15,179 nt of DNA, taken from assembly GCA_964528095.1 (NCBI GenBank), contig CAZGSG010000129.1, positions 1 to 15,179 of the forward strand, written 5' to 3'. The DNA is from CAZGSG01 sp964528095 (GTDB taxonomy: Bacteria > Bacteroidota > Bacteroidia > Chitinophagales > Chitinophagaceae). A program made the position numbers and the translations under genes. Below the pieces are notes generated by a model. It was given only the letters and a program-made list of their open reading frames with translations. It made no database searches and was not told the origin of the DNA. Below are positions 1-8,125 of the stretch, in pieces (positions within the stretch are counted from its first letter, which is position 1; each line of letters starts with the position of its first letter).

Positions 1-1
1 A

Positions 2-628
2 TCGCATCCCGGGTTTTCCATGTTCGGCGATATTTTCAAACGGTATGGCGCGAAACTTTCTTCGCTGGACCTTGCGCCAACTGCCGCTAACCTGAAGAAT
101 GCCGCTGTGTATATCATCGTAGATCCTGATCATATCAAAGATAATCCCAATCCCAACTATGTAGAAGAAAAAGACGTAAAAGCGATCAGTGAGTGGGTAA
201 AAAAAGGCGGCGTTCTTTTATTGATGGCTAATGATAGCAGCAATTGTGATCTTAAGCACTTTAATAAACTCGCTTCCGCGTTCGGCATTGCATTTACCGA
301 CAAAAGCCGCAACATGGTAAAGAACGATGAGTTCGAAACCGGAGCTGTGATCGCTACCCCGGGCAACGGCATATTTTCTCCGAAAAAAATGTACCTGAAG
401 GAGATCAGTGTGCTGAATGTAAAAGCGCCGGCAACAACCTTATTATCCAAAGAAGGGGATATTGTTATTGCAACCGCTAAGTACGGTAAGGGAACTGTTT
501 TCGCGGTAGGCGATCCCTGGTTGTACAATGAATATGTAGACGGAAGAAAAGCATTGCCTGCTGATTTTAAAAATTATGAGGCGGCGGAAGATCTTGTTAA
601 GTGGCTGCTGAAACAAAGTAAAAAATAA
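2..628 (+). CDS. Unsaturated rhamnogalacturonyl hydrolase-type protein (GH105/GH88 family), C-terminal part only
   Basis: The reading frame is open from the first bases (S-H-P-G-F-S before the first Met at 20), so the gene starts upstream and only about 208 C-terminal residues are visible. The segment resembles the C-terminal extension that follows the (alpha/alpha)6 GH105 barrel in many Bacteroidota unsaturated rhamnogalacturonyl hydrolases: an alpha/beta, amidotransferase-like (DUF4350-like) domain with YIIVDPD, a VEEKD..AI.EWVKKGGVLLLMAND segment, and a near-terminal GKGTVFAVGDPWLYNEY motif. The catalytic barrel is outside the window, so the enzymatic call rests on this tail and on context. 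The stop codon overlaps the start of the following pectinesterase by one base (TAATG), indicating translational coupling. Expected role: removing the unsaturated uronyl residue from lyase-generated rhamnogalacturonan oligomers, feeding the uronate pathway downstream. Alternative: a stand-alone domain of unknown function. Confidence 0.72.
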   Translation, partial: SHPGFSMFGDIFKRYGAKLSSLDLAPTAANLKNAAVYIIVDPDHIKDNPNPNYVEEKDVKAISEWVKKGGVLLLMANDSSNCDLKHFNKLASAFGIAFTDKSRNMVKNDEFETGAVIATPGNGIFSPKKMYLKEISVLNVKAPATTLLSKEGDIVIATAKYGKGTVFAVGDPWLYNEYVDGRKALPADFKNYEAAEDLVKWLLKQSKK

Positions 629-1635
629 TGCGCGCATTATTCACGATATGGATCTGTTACCTGTGTATGCACACTGCTGCTGCGCAAAAGAAGATTGTGG
701 TAGATCCGGCAGGTAAGGGGGATTATAAAACGATACAGGGTGCTATCAATAGCTTACCCGCTACATCCTCATCACCCCGGGTGATCTTCATAAAAAAAGG
801 TATTTATAAAGAGAAACTCTATATCGAAAAAGCGAATATCATTTTTGAAGGCGAAGACAAAACAAAAACGATCATCACCGCGGCCATCGCAAGGGATGAA
901 TGGCGATGCGGCCATACCGACGATTGGGGTGTTGCCACAATGAATATAGGCGCCAGTGATATCACCTTACGCAATCTCACGATCACGAACAGTTTTGGTT
1001 TTGATATGAAAGAAGAAAAAACCATTCCCTGTGCTTCCGATTCATCAAAACAAAAACTGCTAAGAAAAAATGGTCACCAGATGGCCCTGCGTAGTATGAA
1101 TAACGCTACCCGGCTAAAAGCGATCAATTGTCATTTTCGTTCTTTTGGTGGCGACACCGTTAGTCCCTGGGAAGTAGAGAATGGATTGTGGTATTTTAAG
1201 GACTGCATCATGGAAGGCGGTGTTGACTTCTATTGTCCGCGTGGTTGGGCCTGGGCGGAAAACTGCGAGTTTATCGCACATAACGGACCGGCAGCCATAT
1301 GGCATGATGGTTCAAAAGTGGAGGATTCAAAAACAGTGCTGATCAACTGCCGGTTCAAAGGATATGATGGGTTCATGCTGGGACGTTATCATCGTGATGC
1401 GCAATTCTACCTGGTAGATTGTGTGTTCGCGAAAAACATGAAGGATGCTCCCATTTACCGGGTAGATACACCGAATACGATCTTATGGGGAGAGCGGATC
1501 TATTATTATAACTGTCGTCGGGAAGGTGGCAATGAATTTAACTGGTATGCGAATAATCTTCCTTCGGGATTAGATAAAAAAGATATAACCGTGAACTGGG
1601 TATTTAAAAACAAATGGAACCCGGTAGCAAATTGA
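628..1635 (+). CDS. Secreted pectinesterase-like carbohydrate esterase (CE8)
   Basis: A 335-residue right-handed beta-helix protein of the CE8 type. Residues 1-19 form a signal peptide (cleavage likely after TAAA, before Q20) with no convincing lipobox, so a soluble periplasmic or exported enzyme is expected. CE8 landmarks appear in order: GIYKE at 58-62, the oxyanion Gln in QMAL (Q151), a catalytic Asp in GGDT (D176), the nucleophile Asp in VDFYCP (D200), and LGR (R253). The motifs are divergent: the second oxyanion Gln of the usual QDT is Gly175, DFIFG reads DFYCP, and LGRPW reads LGRYH. These changes go with a Bacteroidota branch that has the conserved block DFYCPRGWAWAENCEF. The fold and catalytic Asp/Asp/Arg are intact, so activity is likely, but substrate (methyl-esterified galacturonan or another ester) is inferred only from family and from the galacturonate genes downstream. 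Start ATG overlaps the previous stop. Confidence 0.85.
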   Translation: MRALFTIWICYLCMHTAAAQKKIVVDPAGKGDYKTIQGAINSLPATSSSPRVIFIKKGIYKEKLYIEKANIIFEGEDKTKTIITAAIARDEWRCGHTDDWGVATMNIGASDITLRNLTITNSFGFDMKEEKTIPCASDSSKQKLLRKNGHQMALRSMNNATRLKAINCHFRSFGGDTVSPWEVENGLWYFKDCIMEGGVDFYCPRGWAWAENCEFIAHNGPAAIWHDGSKVEDSKTVLINCRFKGYDGFMLGRYHRDAQFYLVDCVFAKNMKDAPIYRVDTPNTILWGERIYYYNCRREGGNEFNWYANNLPSGLDKKDITVNWVFKNKWNPVAN

Positions 1636-1645
1636 AAAAAAGAAT

Positions 1646-3142
1646 ATGCAACTGACGAAAAACAACCTGGAAAACATTGCAGCACAAAAGGGACTGATCA
1701 TACCTGCGAAGGAATTATTTGACCTGCCTGAAAAAGTACTGCAGTTCGGTACAGGCGTATTGCTGCGTGGTCTTCCTGATTATTTTATAGACAAAGCGAA
1801 CCGCCAGGGAGTATTTAATGGCAGAATTGTAGTGGTAAAATCAACGGCCAGCGGAGGCGCGGATGCATTCGATCAGCAGGATGGCCTTTACACATTATGC
1901 GTGAGAGGCGTGGAACAGGGCGTGCAGGTGGAAGAAAATATCATTAACGCTGCTGTAAGCCGGGTGATCTCTGCTAAAACAGACTGGGAAAAAATACTTG
2001 CCTGTGCTGCCGACGCTAATATCCAACTGGTCATATCCAATACCACAGAGGTAGGCATTACCCTGGTAAAAGAAGATATTCACGCTACCCCGCCGGAATC
2101 CTTTCCGGCAAAACTATTGGCGGTATTGTATAAGCGCTACCAGGTTTTCAATGGTGATAAAGATAAGGGAATGGTGATCGTGCCAACCGAACTGATAACG
2201 GATAACGGAAAAAAATTAAAGGCAATAGTCCTGGAGTTGGCTGCTTTCAATAAACTGGACGATGCATTTATCACCTGGCTGAATACAGCCAATCACTTTT
2301 GCAATTCACTGGTAGACCGGATTGTGCCGGGCAAGCTTCCGGCCGACCAGCAGGCCGCAGTAGAAACAGCGGTGGGTTATACGGATGAATTGATGATCAT
2401 GTCGGAAGTATATCGTCTGTGGGCGATAGAAACGGATAGCGATAAAGTAAAAGAAGTGCTGTCATTCAGCAAAGCTGATAGCGGCATGGTATTGACAAAA
2501 GATATTACCAAATACAAAGAGCTGAAACTTCGCCTGCTCAATGGCTCGCATACATTTACCTGCGCGCTGGCCATCTTACAGGGATTCAAAACGGTAAAAG
2601 AAGCGATGAAAGACAAGAGCTTTTCTTCTTTCATCAAAGACCTGATGATACAGGAGATCGTACCGGCTATTACAGCTAAAGATCTATCCACAGAAGAAGC
2701 AACTGCGTTTGCACAAAATGTATTGGACAGGTATAGCAATCCCTACCTGGAACATTTATGGATGAGCATTTCTGTGCAATACACTTCAAAAATGAGAATG
2801 CGCAACGTACCACTACTGAAATGGTATACCGAAAAAACCGGCAAACTGCCGGCAAAGATGGCAGAAGGGTTTGCGGCCTACCTTATTTTTATGCGTTCAA
2901 CCGCGGCGCCAAATGGTAATTTTGAAGGCGAGATCAATGGAAAACAATATATCGTCAATGATCAGTATGCCGCTGACCTTTCACAAAAATGGCAGGATAA
3001 CGAGGGGGAAGAATTAGTGAAAATTGTATTAGCGGATAACGCGCTTTGGGAAACAAATTTGAACACTATCCCGGGATTGGCAGCACTTATAAGCAATCGT
3101 TTACTGAGTTTTCAAAATGAATATTCAGACAGGATTGCTTAA
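1646..3142 (+). CDS. uxaB: Tagaturonate reductase (altronate oxidoreductase)
   Basis: A 498-residue member of the mannitol dehydrogenase/long-chain polyol dehydrogenase family, close in length to E. coli UxaB (about 483). The NAD-binding N-terminus is VLQFGTGVLLRG (31-42). The catalytic signature is complete: N220 in NSLVDRIVPG, and K294, N299 and H302 in KLRLLNGSH, matching the Lys/Asn/His spacing (K, +5 N, +8 H) of this family. It reduces D-tagaturonate with NADH to D-altronate in the cytoplasm. Between the esterase (10 bp upstream) and altronate dehydratase (16 bp downstream) it is in its expected pathway context, which favours UxaB over mannonate oxidoreductase (UxuB) or mannitol dehydrogenase. 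No strong Shine-Dalgarno is seen (an A-rich leader), as is normal for Bacteroidota. Confidence 0.93.
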   Translation: MQLTKNNLENIAAQKGLIIPAKELFDLPEKVLQFGTGVLLRGLPDYFIDKANRQGVFNGRIVVVKSTASGGADAFDQQDGLYTLCVRGVEQGVQVEENIINAAVSRVISAKTDWEKILACAADANIQLVISNTTEVGITLVKEDIHATPPESFPAKLLAVLYKRYQVFNGDKDKGMVIVPTELITDNGKKLKAIVLELAAFNKLDDAFITWLNTANHFCNSLVDRIVPGKLPADQQAAVETAVGYTDELMIMSEVYRLWAIETDSDKVKEVLSFSKADSGMVLTKDITKYKELKLRLLNGSHTFTCALAILQGFKTVKEAMKDKSFSSFIKDLMIQEIVPAITAKDLSTEEATAFAQNVLDRYSNPYLEHLWMSISVQYTSKMRMRNVPLLKWYTEKTGKLPAKMAEGFAAYLIFMRSTAAPNGNFEGEINGKQYIVNDQYAADLSQKWQDNEGEELVKIVLADNALWETNLNTIPGLAALISNRLLSFQNEYSDRIA

Positions 3143-3158
3143 ACGAAACATCGAATAT

Positions 3159-4802
3159 ATGGGACAAAAGATATTACAGGTACATCGGAAGGACAATGTG
3201 TTGGTTGCTTTGCAGAACCTGGCGCAGGGTGATGAATTGGAATTCAACAACGAGAAATATGTTTTGCACGAACCTATTCCCGCGAAGCATAAATTCTTTA
3301 TGCATGATATGAATAAGGGAGATGCGATCATCATGTACGGCGTATTGGTAGGCAAGGCACAGGAATTTATTCCTAAGGCCGGTCGAATGACAACCGATAA
3401 TACCAAACATGCCGCAGACCCTTTTACTTACCGTCCCTATCACTATGAATGGCAGGCTCCGGATGTTTCAAGATTTGCTGGCCGTACTTTCAACGGTTAT
3501 ATTAGAAGCGATGGCAGGGTGGGCACTGCAAATTACTGGCTGTTCATACCAACGGTTTTTTGTGAAAACAGGAATATGGATGTGATCCGTGAGGCTTTGC
3601 ATAATGAGCTGGGCTACGCGGTGACAGATAAGTACAAACAAAAAACACATCAGCTACTTGAACTATATCAAAGCGGCGCGGATATTTCGTTGGCCAACCT
3701 GGATGTAAAAGAGGAAACCTTTACTGCCAGGCGTGTTTTTAAAAATGTGGATGGCATTAAATTCCTGAATCACCAGGGTGGTTGTGGCGGTACCCGCCAG
3801 GATGCGGCGATACTGGGCAAACTATTGGCGGCCTATGCCGATCATCCGAACGTAGCGGGTGTTACGGTGTTGAGCCTGGGTTGCCAGAACCTGCAGGTAC
3901 AGGACCTGAAGAATGATCTGAAAGAACGCAATCCCGGTTTCGACAAACCGCTTTATATTTTTGAACAGCAACAGTCACAAAGCGAAGACCAGTTGATTAC
4001 TGAAGCGATACGCAAAACATTCCTTGGACTGATCGAAATAAATAAAATAGAAAGACAACCCGCTACGCTGGATAAACTGACGATAGGAGTTAAATGCGGA
4101 GGCAGTGATGGTTTTAGTGGCATATCAGCTAATCCTTCGGTTGGTTATTGCTCAGACCTGGTAGTAGCGCTCGGCGGAAAAATATTACTGGCAGAATTTC
4201 CCGAGTTATGTGGCGCGGAACAGGACCTGATCGACAGAACAAAGGATGAAGCGGCGGCAAAAAAATTCATCAGCCTGATGACAGCTTATAATGAGGCCGC
4301 GCATAAAGTTGGTTCAGGTTTTCATATGAACCCTTCACCGGGCAATATAAAAGACGGCCTGATCACTGATGCTATAAAAAGTACAGGTGCTGCTAAAAAA
4401 GGCGGCACATCGCCGGTAGAAGATGTATTGGATTATACAGAACCTGCTGTTAAACCGGGACTGAACCTGGTTTGTACGCCTGGTAATGATGTAGAAGCAA
4501 CAACGGGTAAGGCTGCAAGCGGGGCCACACTTATTTTATTTACTACGGGGCTGGGTACACCTACAGGTAATCCGGTTTGTCCCACGATCAAGGTTGCCAC
4601 CAATTCGGCGTTGACAAAAAGAATGGGCGATATCATTGATATTAATACCGGGCCGGTCATTGACGGAGAGAAAACAATTGAAGAAATGGGCGAGGAGATA
4701 CTGGAGTATTGTATCAAAGCGGCAAGCGGGGAGGTGATACCAAAAGCGGTACTGCTGAACCAGGATGATTTTATTCCATGGAAAAGAGGCGTGTCATTAT
4801 AA
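3159..4802 (+). CDS. uxaA: Altronate dehydratase
   Basis: A 547-residue protein that dehydrates D-altronate to 2-keto-3-deoxy-D-gluconate (KDG). The start is placed at the ATG at 3159, where the conserved N-terminus MGQKILQVHRKDNVLVAL begins. An in-frame ATG at 3117 would add 14 non-conserved residues overlapping the end of uxaB. Residues about 1-85 are the SAF domain. From about residue 109 (FNGYIRSDGRVGTANYW) comes the large UxaA/GarD catalytic domain, with Cys/Gly-rich conserved segments HQGGCGGTRQD, LSLGCQNL, GVKCGGSDGFSG and a C-terminal TTGLGTPTGNPVCPTIK. These are the family's probable metal (Fe2+/Mn2+) and substrate regions. It is longer than E. coli UxaA (about 495), as I expect for Bacteroidota forms. 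It lies 16 bp after uxaB, clearly co-transcribed, with a 91-bp gap to uxaC in which no gene or terminator is visible. Confidence 0.93.
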   Translation: MGQKILQVHRKDNVLVALQNLAQGDELEFNNEKYVLHEPIPAKHKFFMHDMNKGDAIIMYGVLVGKAQEFIPKAGRMTTDNTKHAADPFTYRPYHYEWQAPDVSRFAGRTFNGYIRSDGRVGTANYWLFIPTVFCENRNMDVIREALHNELGYAVTDKYKQKTHQLLELYQSGADISLANLDVKEETFTARRVFKNVDGIKFLNHQGGCGGTRQDAAILGKLLAAYADHPNVAGVTVLSLGCQNLQVQDLKNDLKERNPGFDKPLYIFEQQQSQSEDQLITEAIRKTFLGLIEINKIERQPATLDKLTIGVKCGGSDGFSGISANPSVGYCSDLVVALGGKILLAEFPELCGAEQDLIDRTKDEAAAKKFISLMTAYNEAAHKVGSGFHMNPSPGNIKDGLITDAIKSTGAAKKGGTSPVEDVLDYTEPAVKPGLNLVCTPGNDVEATTGKAASGATLILFTTGLGTPTGNPVCPTIKVATNSALTKRMGDIIDINTGPVIDGEKTIEEMGEEILEYCIKAASGEVIPKAVLLNQDDFIPWKRGVSL

Positions 4803-4893
4803 TGCGCACGTTCAAAATAGATGAATAGATTGCCAGGAATGAGCGAGAAAATTGGCCTATTCGAGAATAAATTAGCATATTAACCTATAAGGT

Positions 4894-6333
4894 ATGAAAC
4901 AATTTTTAGACGAGAACTTCCTGTTGAAAACGAAAACGGCGCAGCGCCTGTATAATGATTTTGCAAAAGACATGCCTATCATTGACTATCATTGTCACCT
5001 GCCGCCGCAGCAGATAGCTGAAGACACCCAATTCAAAAACCTTACACAGGCATGGTTGTACGGCGACCATTACAAATGGAGGGCCATGCGTGCCAATGGA
5101 GTAAGCGAAGAGTATATCACAGGCAATAAAAGTGATTGGGAAAAATTTCAGCAATGGGCAGCCACTGTTCCCTATACATTGAGAAATCCCCTGTATCACT
5201 GGACCCACCTGGAACTGCGACGCTATTTTGATGTGTACGATATCCTGAATGCGGATACGGCTAAAAAGATATATGATGAATGCACGGCGAAATTGCAGAC
5301 AAGCGAATATTCCGTCCGCAATTTGCTGCGCCGTATGAATGTAAAAGCTGTTTGTACTACGGATGATCCGATTGATTCACTCGAATATCACCAGCAAATA
5401 AAGAATGATGGATTCGAAATTCCCATTCTCCCGGCTTTCCGCCCGGACAATGCGATGAACGTAAGCAGTGCGGAAAAATTCAATGCGTATGTAAAAAAAC
5501 TGGAAGGGATCACGGATATCAGTGTCTCATCATTTGATGATTTCCTGTTTGCGTTGCAGAACCGTCATGATTTTTTTGCATCGATGGGTTGTGGGGTATC
5601 AGATCATGGATTGGAAGAGATCTATGCGGATGATTTCACCGGCTCTGAGATCGATGCGATCTTTAATAAGATACACGGGGGAAAAGAATTGAATGAAGTG
5701 GAACAACGCAAGTTCAAATCAGCCATGCTGATCCATTTCGCGGAATGGGATTGGGAAAAAGGTTGGGTACAACAATTTCACCTGGGCGCTCTTCGGAATA
5801 ATAATACAAGGGCGATGCAGACCCTCGGCCCGGATACAGGCTGGGACTCAATGGGTGATTTTTCACAGGGCCGTTCACTGGCTAAATTTCTTGATAAGCT
5901 CGATAGCAATAACCGCCTGGCAAAAACGATCTTATACAACCTGAACCCGGCAGACAATGACCTGATGGCAACAATGATCGGCAATTTTAATGACGGGTCA
6001 TCCGCAGGTAAAATACAATGGGGGTCTGGCTGGTGGTTTCTTGACCAGAAGGATGGTATGACCAAACAACTCAACACACTAAGTAATATGGGCCTGCTCA
6101 GCCGGTTCATTGGCATGCTTACAGACTCAAGAAGTTTTCTTTCTTTTCCCCGTCATGAATATTTCCGCAGGATACTCTGCGATCTGTTTGGTGATGAGAT
6201 AGAGAATGGCGAATTACCAAATGATATCGAATGGATCGGAAAAGTGATCCAGGATATCTGTTTTAATAACAATAAAAATTATTTTAACTGGCAGTTGGAG
6301 CAACAGCGGGTAAAGGCTTCAGCGGTTGATTGA
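4894..6333 (+). CDS. uxaC: Uronate (glucuronate/galacturonate) isomerase
   Basis: A 479-residue amidohydrolase-superfamily enzyme (E. coli UxaC is about 470). It isomerises D-galacturonate to D-tagaturonate and D-glucuronate to D-fructuronate. The metal motif is H33-C-H35 in DYHCHLPP. Other family blocks are FKNLTQAWLYGDHYKWRAMRANGV, AVCTTDDPIDSL, QWGSGWWFLDQKDGM and the C-terminal TDSRSFLSFPRHEYFRRILC. The start ATG follows ATAAGG, a modest ribosome-binding match. Since uxaA and uxaB are encoded next to it and the mannonate genes uxuA/uxuB are not, galacturonate is the likelier physiological substrate. This is an inference from context, because the enzyme family handles both uronates. Confidence 0.95.
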   Translation: MKQFLDENFLLKTKTAQRLYNDFAKDMPIIDYHCHLPPQQIAEDTQFKNLTQAWLYGDHYKWRAMRANGVSEEYITGNKSDWEKFQQWAATVPYTLRNPLYHWTHLELRRYFDVYDILNADTAKKIYDECTAKLQTSEYSVRNLLRRMNVKAVCTTDDPIDSLEYHQQIKNDGFEIPILPAFRPDNAMNVSSAEKFNAYVKKLEGITDISVSSFDDFLFALQNRHDFFASMGCGVSDHGLEEIYADDFTGSEIDAIFNKIHGGKELNEVEQRKFKSAMLIHFAEWDWEKGWVQQFHLGALRNNNTRAMQTLGPDTGWDSMGDFSQGRSLAKFLDKLDSNNRLAKTILYNLNPADNDLMATMIGNFNDGSSAGKIQWGSGWWFLDQKDGMTKQLNTLSNMGLLSRFIGMLTDSRSFLSFPRHEYFRRILCDLFGDEIENGELPNDIEWIGKVIQDICFNNNKNYFNWQLEQQRVKASAVD

Positions 6334-6568
6334 ATTTAAAAGGGATAAGAGTTGCCTGATTTTAACAACCAAAGGAACAGGGAATTGCTGAAACCATTTA
6401 AGTTTTTGAAACCGAAAGGACTTATTTAGTCACAGGAACACTGAAATTATCTTTCGGTAACGATGCCGGAAAAATTGTCAGGGCTTTATACAGGGATTGA
6501 GTTACGCCGATACCAAAGCATGATGTATCTTTCACCAATTCAACATTTAAATTATAAACAAAAAGAAC
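6334..6568 (+). promoter_or_regulatory. 235-bp intergenic region, possible internal promoter before kdgK
   Basis: This is the longest gap inside the cluster and the natural place for a second promoter. Two near-matches to the Bacteroidota -7 box TAnnTTTG are visible: TATCTTTC at 6448-6455 and TATCTTTC at 6526-6533. The second ends 35 bp before the kdgK start. Neither has a clear -33 TTG at the standard spacing. An 8-bp inverted repeat (ACCGAAAG 6411-6418, CTTTCGGT 6451-6458) overlaps the first candidate and could be an operator. There is no T-tract hairpin, recognisable riboswitch or credible small ORF. Low confidence. Confidence 0.3.
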
Positions 6569-7594
6569 ATGTCAAAGAAAGTTGTAACCCTTGGAGAAAT
6601 AATGTTGCGTTTGTCTACACCGGATTTTAAACGGTTTGTGCAGGCGGATACTTTTGATATTACATACGGAGGTGGAGAAGCCAATGTTGCGGCCGCTCTT
6701 TGTAACTATGGCCTCAATGGCACATTTGTTACCAAAGTGCCGAATAATCCCATCGGTCAATCGGCGATCAATCATTTGCGTCGCTATGGTGTAGATACTC
6801 AATTTATCGTAAGAGGCGGTGACAGGCTTGGTATCTATTTCCTGGAAACCGGCGCTTCCATGCGCGCTTCACAGGTTGTATACGACCGTGCTCACGCATC
6901 AATTGCAGAAGTGGAATTAAATGAATTTGATTTTGATAAAATACTGGAAGGCGCGGATTGGTTTCATACAACGGGTATCACACCTGCGCTGAGCGATAAA
7001 GCTGCTGCATTGACTGAAGCGGCATTGAAGGCAGCCAAAGCAAAAGGTATTACTACCAGTATCGATCTTAACTATCGCAAAAAATTGTGGAGCAAGGAAA
7101 AAGCAAGAGAAGTAATGACAAAACTCTGCAAATATGTAGATGTATGTATCGGTAATGAAGAAGATGCGGATACCACATTAGGCTTTAAAGCAAAGGATAC
7201 CGATGTTACAAAAGGCGAGTTGAACCTGGAAGGGTTTAAAGATGTATTCAGACAGATGAAAGAAAAATTCGGGTTTAAATACATTGCGTCTTCACTTAGA
7301 GAAAGTCATAGCGCAAGCGATAATGGATGGAGCGCGCTTGTGTATGATGGCACGGAATTTTATCACACCAAAAAATATGAAGTACGTATCGTTGACCGTG
7401 TAGGTAGCGGCGATAGTTTCGCCAGCGGCTTTATCTATGGATTGGTAACGGGAATGTCTATGCCTGATGCTGCTGAATTCGGAGTAGCTGCATCCGCTAT
7501 CAAACATACTATACCAGGTGATCTGAATCATGCTACACTAAGTGATGTGAAAGAACTGGTAAAAGGAGATGGAAGCGGTAGGGTACAGCGCTAA
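6569..7594 (+). CDS. kdgK: 2-keto-3-deoxygluconate kinase (PfkB/ribokinase family)
   Basis: A 341-residue sugar kinase that phosphorylates KDG to KDPG with ATP. PfkB family features: the substrate-side GGGEANVA segment (34-41), IDLNYRKKLWS (165-175), the GNEEDA segment (195-200), and the C-terminal signature DRVGSGDSFASGF (276-288) with catalytic base D282 and the GSGD anion hole. The IDLNYRKKLW block and pathway neighbours support KDG kinase rather than fructokinase or ribokinase. It lies downstream of the galacturonate isomerase route and upstream of eda, so the two form the KDG-to-triose step. A 71-bp gap follows, with only a weak G:U-containing hairpin. Confidence 0.92.
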   Translation: MSKKVVTLGEIMLRLSTPDFKRFVQADTFDITYGGGEANVAAALCNYGLNGTFVTKVPNNPIGQSAINHLRRYGVDTQFIVRGGDRLGIYFLETGASMRASQVVYDRAHASIAEVELNEFDFDKILEGADWFHTTGITPALSDKAAALTEAALKAAKAKGITTSIDLNYRKKLWSKEKAREVMTKLCKYVDVCIGNEEDADTTLGFKAKDTDVTKGELNLEGFKDVFRQMKEKFGFKYIASSLRESHSASDNGWSALVYDGTEFYHTKKYEVRIVDRVGSGDSFASGFIYGLVTGMSMPDAAEFGVAASAIKHTIPGDLNHATLSDVKELVKGDGSGRVQR

Positions 7595-7665
7595 TAATTC
7601 TTAGTTCAGGGTTTGGGGTTCATAAAAGAATCCTGGACCTTAAATCATTACCACAAATAACAAAC

Positions 7666-8118
7666 ATGATCATAGATACAATAGCCAATGCTCCGAAATA
7701 TTTTTCTGTGCATCCTTTATTTGAACAGGCATTCGCTTATATAAAGAGTACGGATCTTATCAACGCCGAGATCGGCAAATCGGAGATCGACGGAGATAAA
7801 TTAAAGGCGATCTTTTCCGATAAAAAAGGGATGACTGCGGCAGAGTCGGCAGCGAAGTTTGAATGTCATAATAAGAATATTGATATTCAGCTTTGTATTC
7901 GCGGGGTAGAACAGATCGGCTGGAAACCCAGGGAGAACTGCGTATCACCAAAAGGCGATTACAATGAGGAGAAAGATGTGCAGTTTTATACTGACGCGCC
8001 TGATATGCATTTCCAGTTGACGGACGGTCAATTCGCGATCTTTTTTCCGGAAGATGTGCATGCGCCGATGATCGGCGACGGAGAAATAAAAAAATTAGTG
8101 ATCAAAGTAAAAATCTAA
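7666..8118 (+). CDS. YhcH/YjgK/YiaL family (DUF386) cupin-like protein
   Basis: A 150-residue protein of the YhcH/YiaL/EbgC family. The family hallmarks are FECHNKNIDIQLCIRGVEQIGW (from residue 65) and FFPEDVHAP (127-134). The likely metal site is E66, H68, D73 and H132, as in the bicupin-like barrel of this family. No signal peptide, so cytosolic. Family members sit in sialate, uronate and pentose operons in many bacteria, and a role as sugar epimerase, mutarotase or isomerase has been proposed; the function is not settled. Here it lies between kdgK and eda, 7 bp before eda, which places it at the KDG/KDPG end of the route. A helper acting on ring or open-chain forms of a keto-sugar acid is an inference from position only. 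Confidence 0.85.
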   Translation: MIIDTIANAPKYFSVHPLFEQAFAYIKSTDLINAEIGKSEIDGDKLKAIFSDKKGMTAAESAAKFECHNKNIDIQLCIRGVEQIGWKPRENCVSPKGDYNEEKDVQFYTDAPDMHFQLTDGQFAIFFPEDVHAPMIGDGEIKKLVIKVKI

Positions 8119-8125
8119 AACCAAG

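Noticed and set aside
157..528. Long antisense ORFs opposite the uronate genes and htpG (for example 157-528, 2377-2739, 5778-6116, 8972-9388, 13877-14347)
   Set aside because: Each lies entirely or almost entirely within a well-supported gene on the other strand and its translation shows no recognisable family; they are frame shadows.
3117..3158. Overlap of uxaA with uxaB using the upstream ATG
   Set aside because: The 14 added residues look unlike the conserved UxaA N-terminus, which begins at MGQKILQVH (3159), so a true overlap is not supported.
6334..6568. Riboswitch or small RNA in the gap before kdgK
   Set aside because: Only an 8-bp inverted repeat with a 32-nt loop is visible, with no conserved aptamer pattern and no T-tract.
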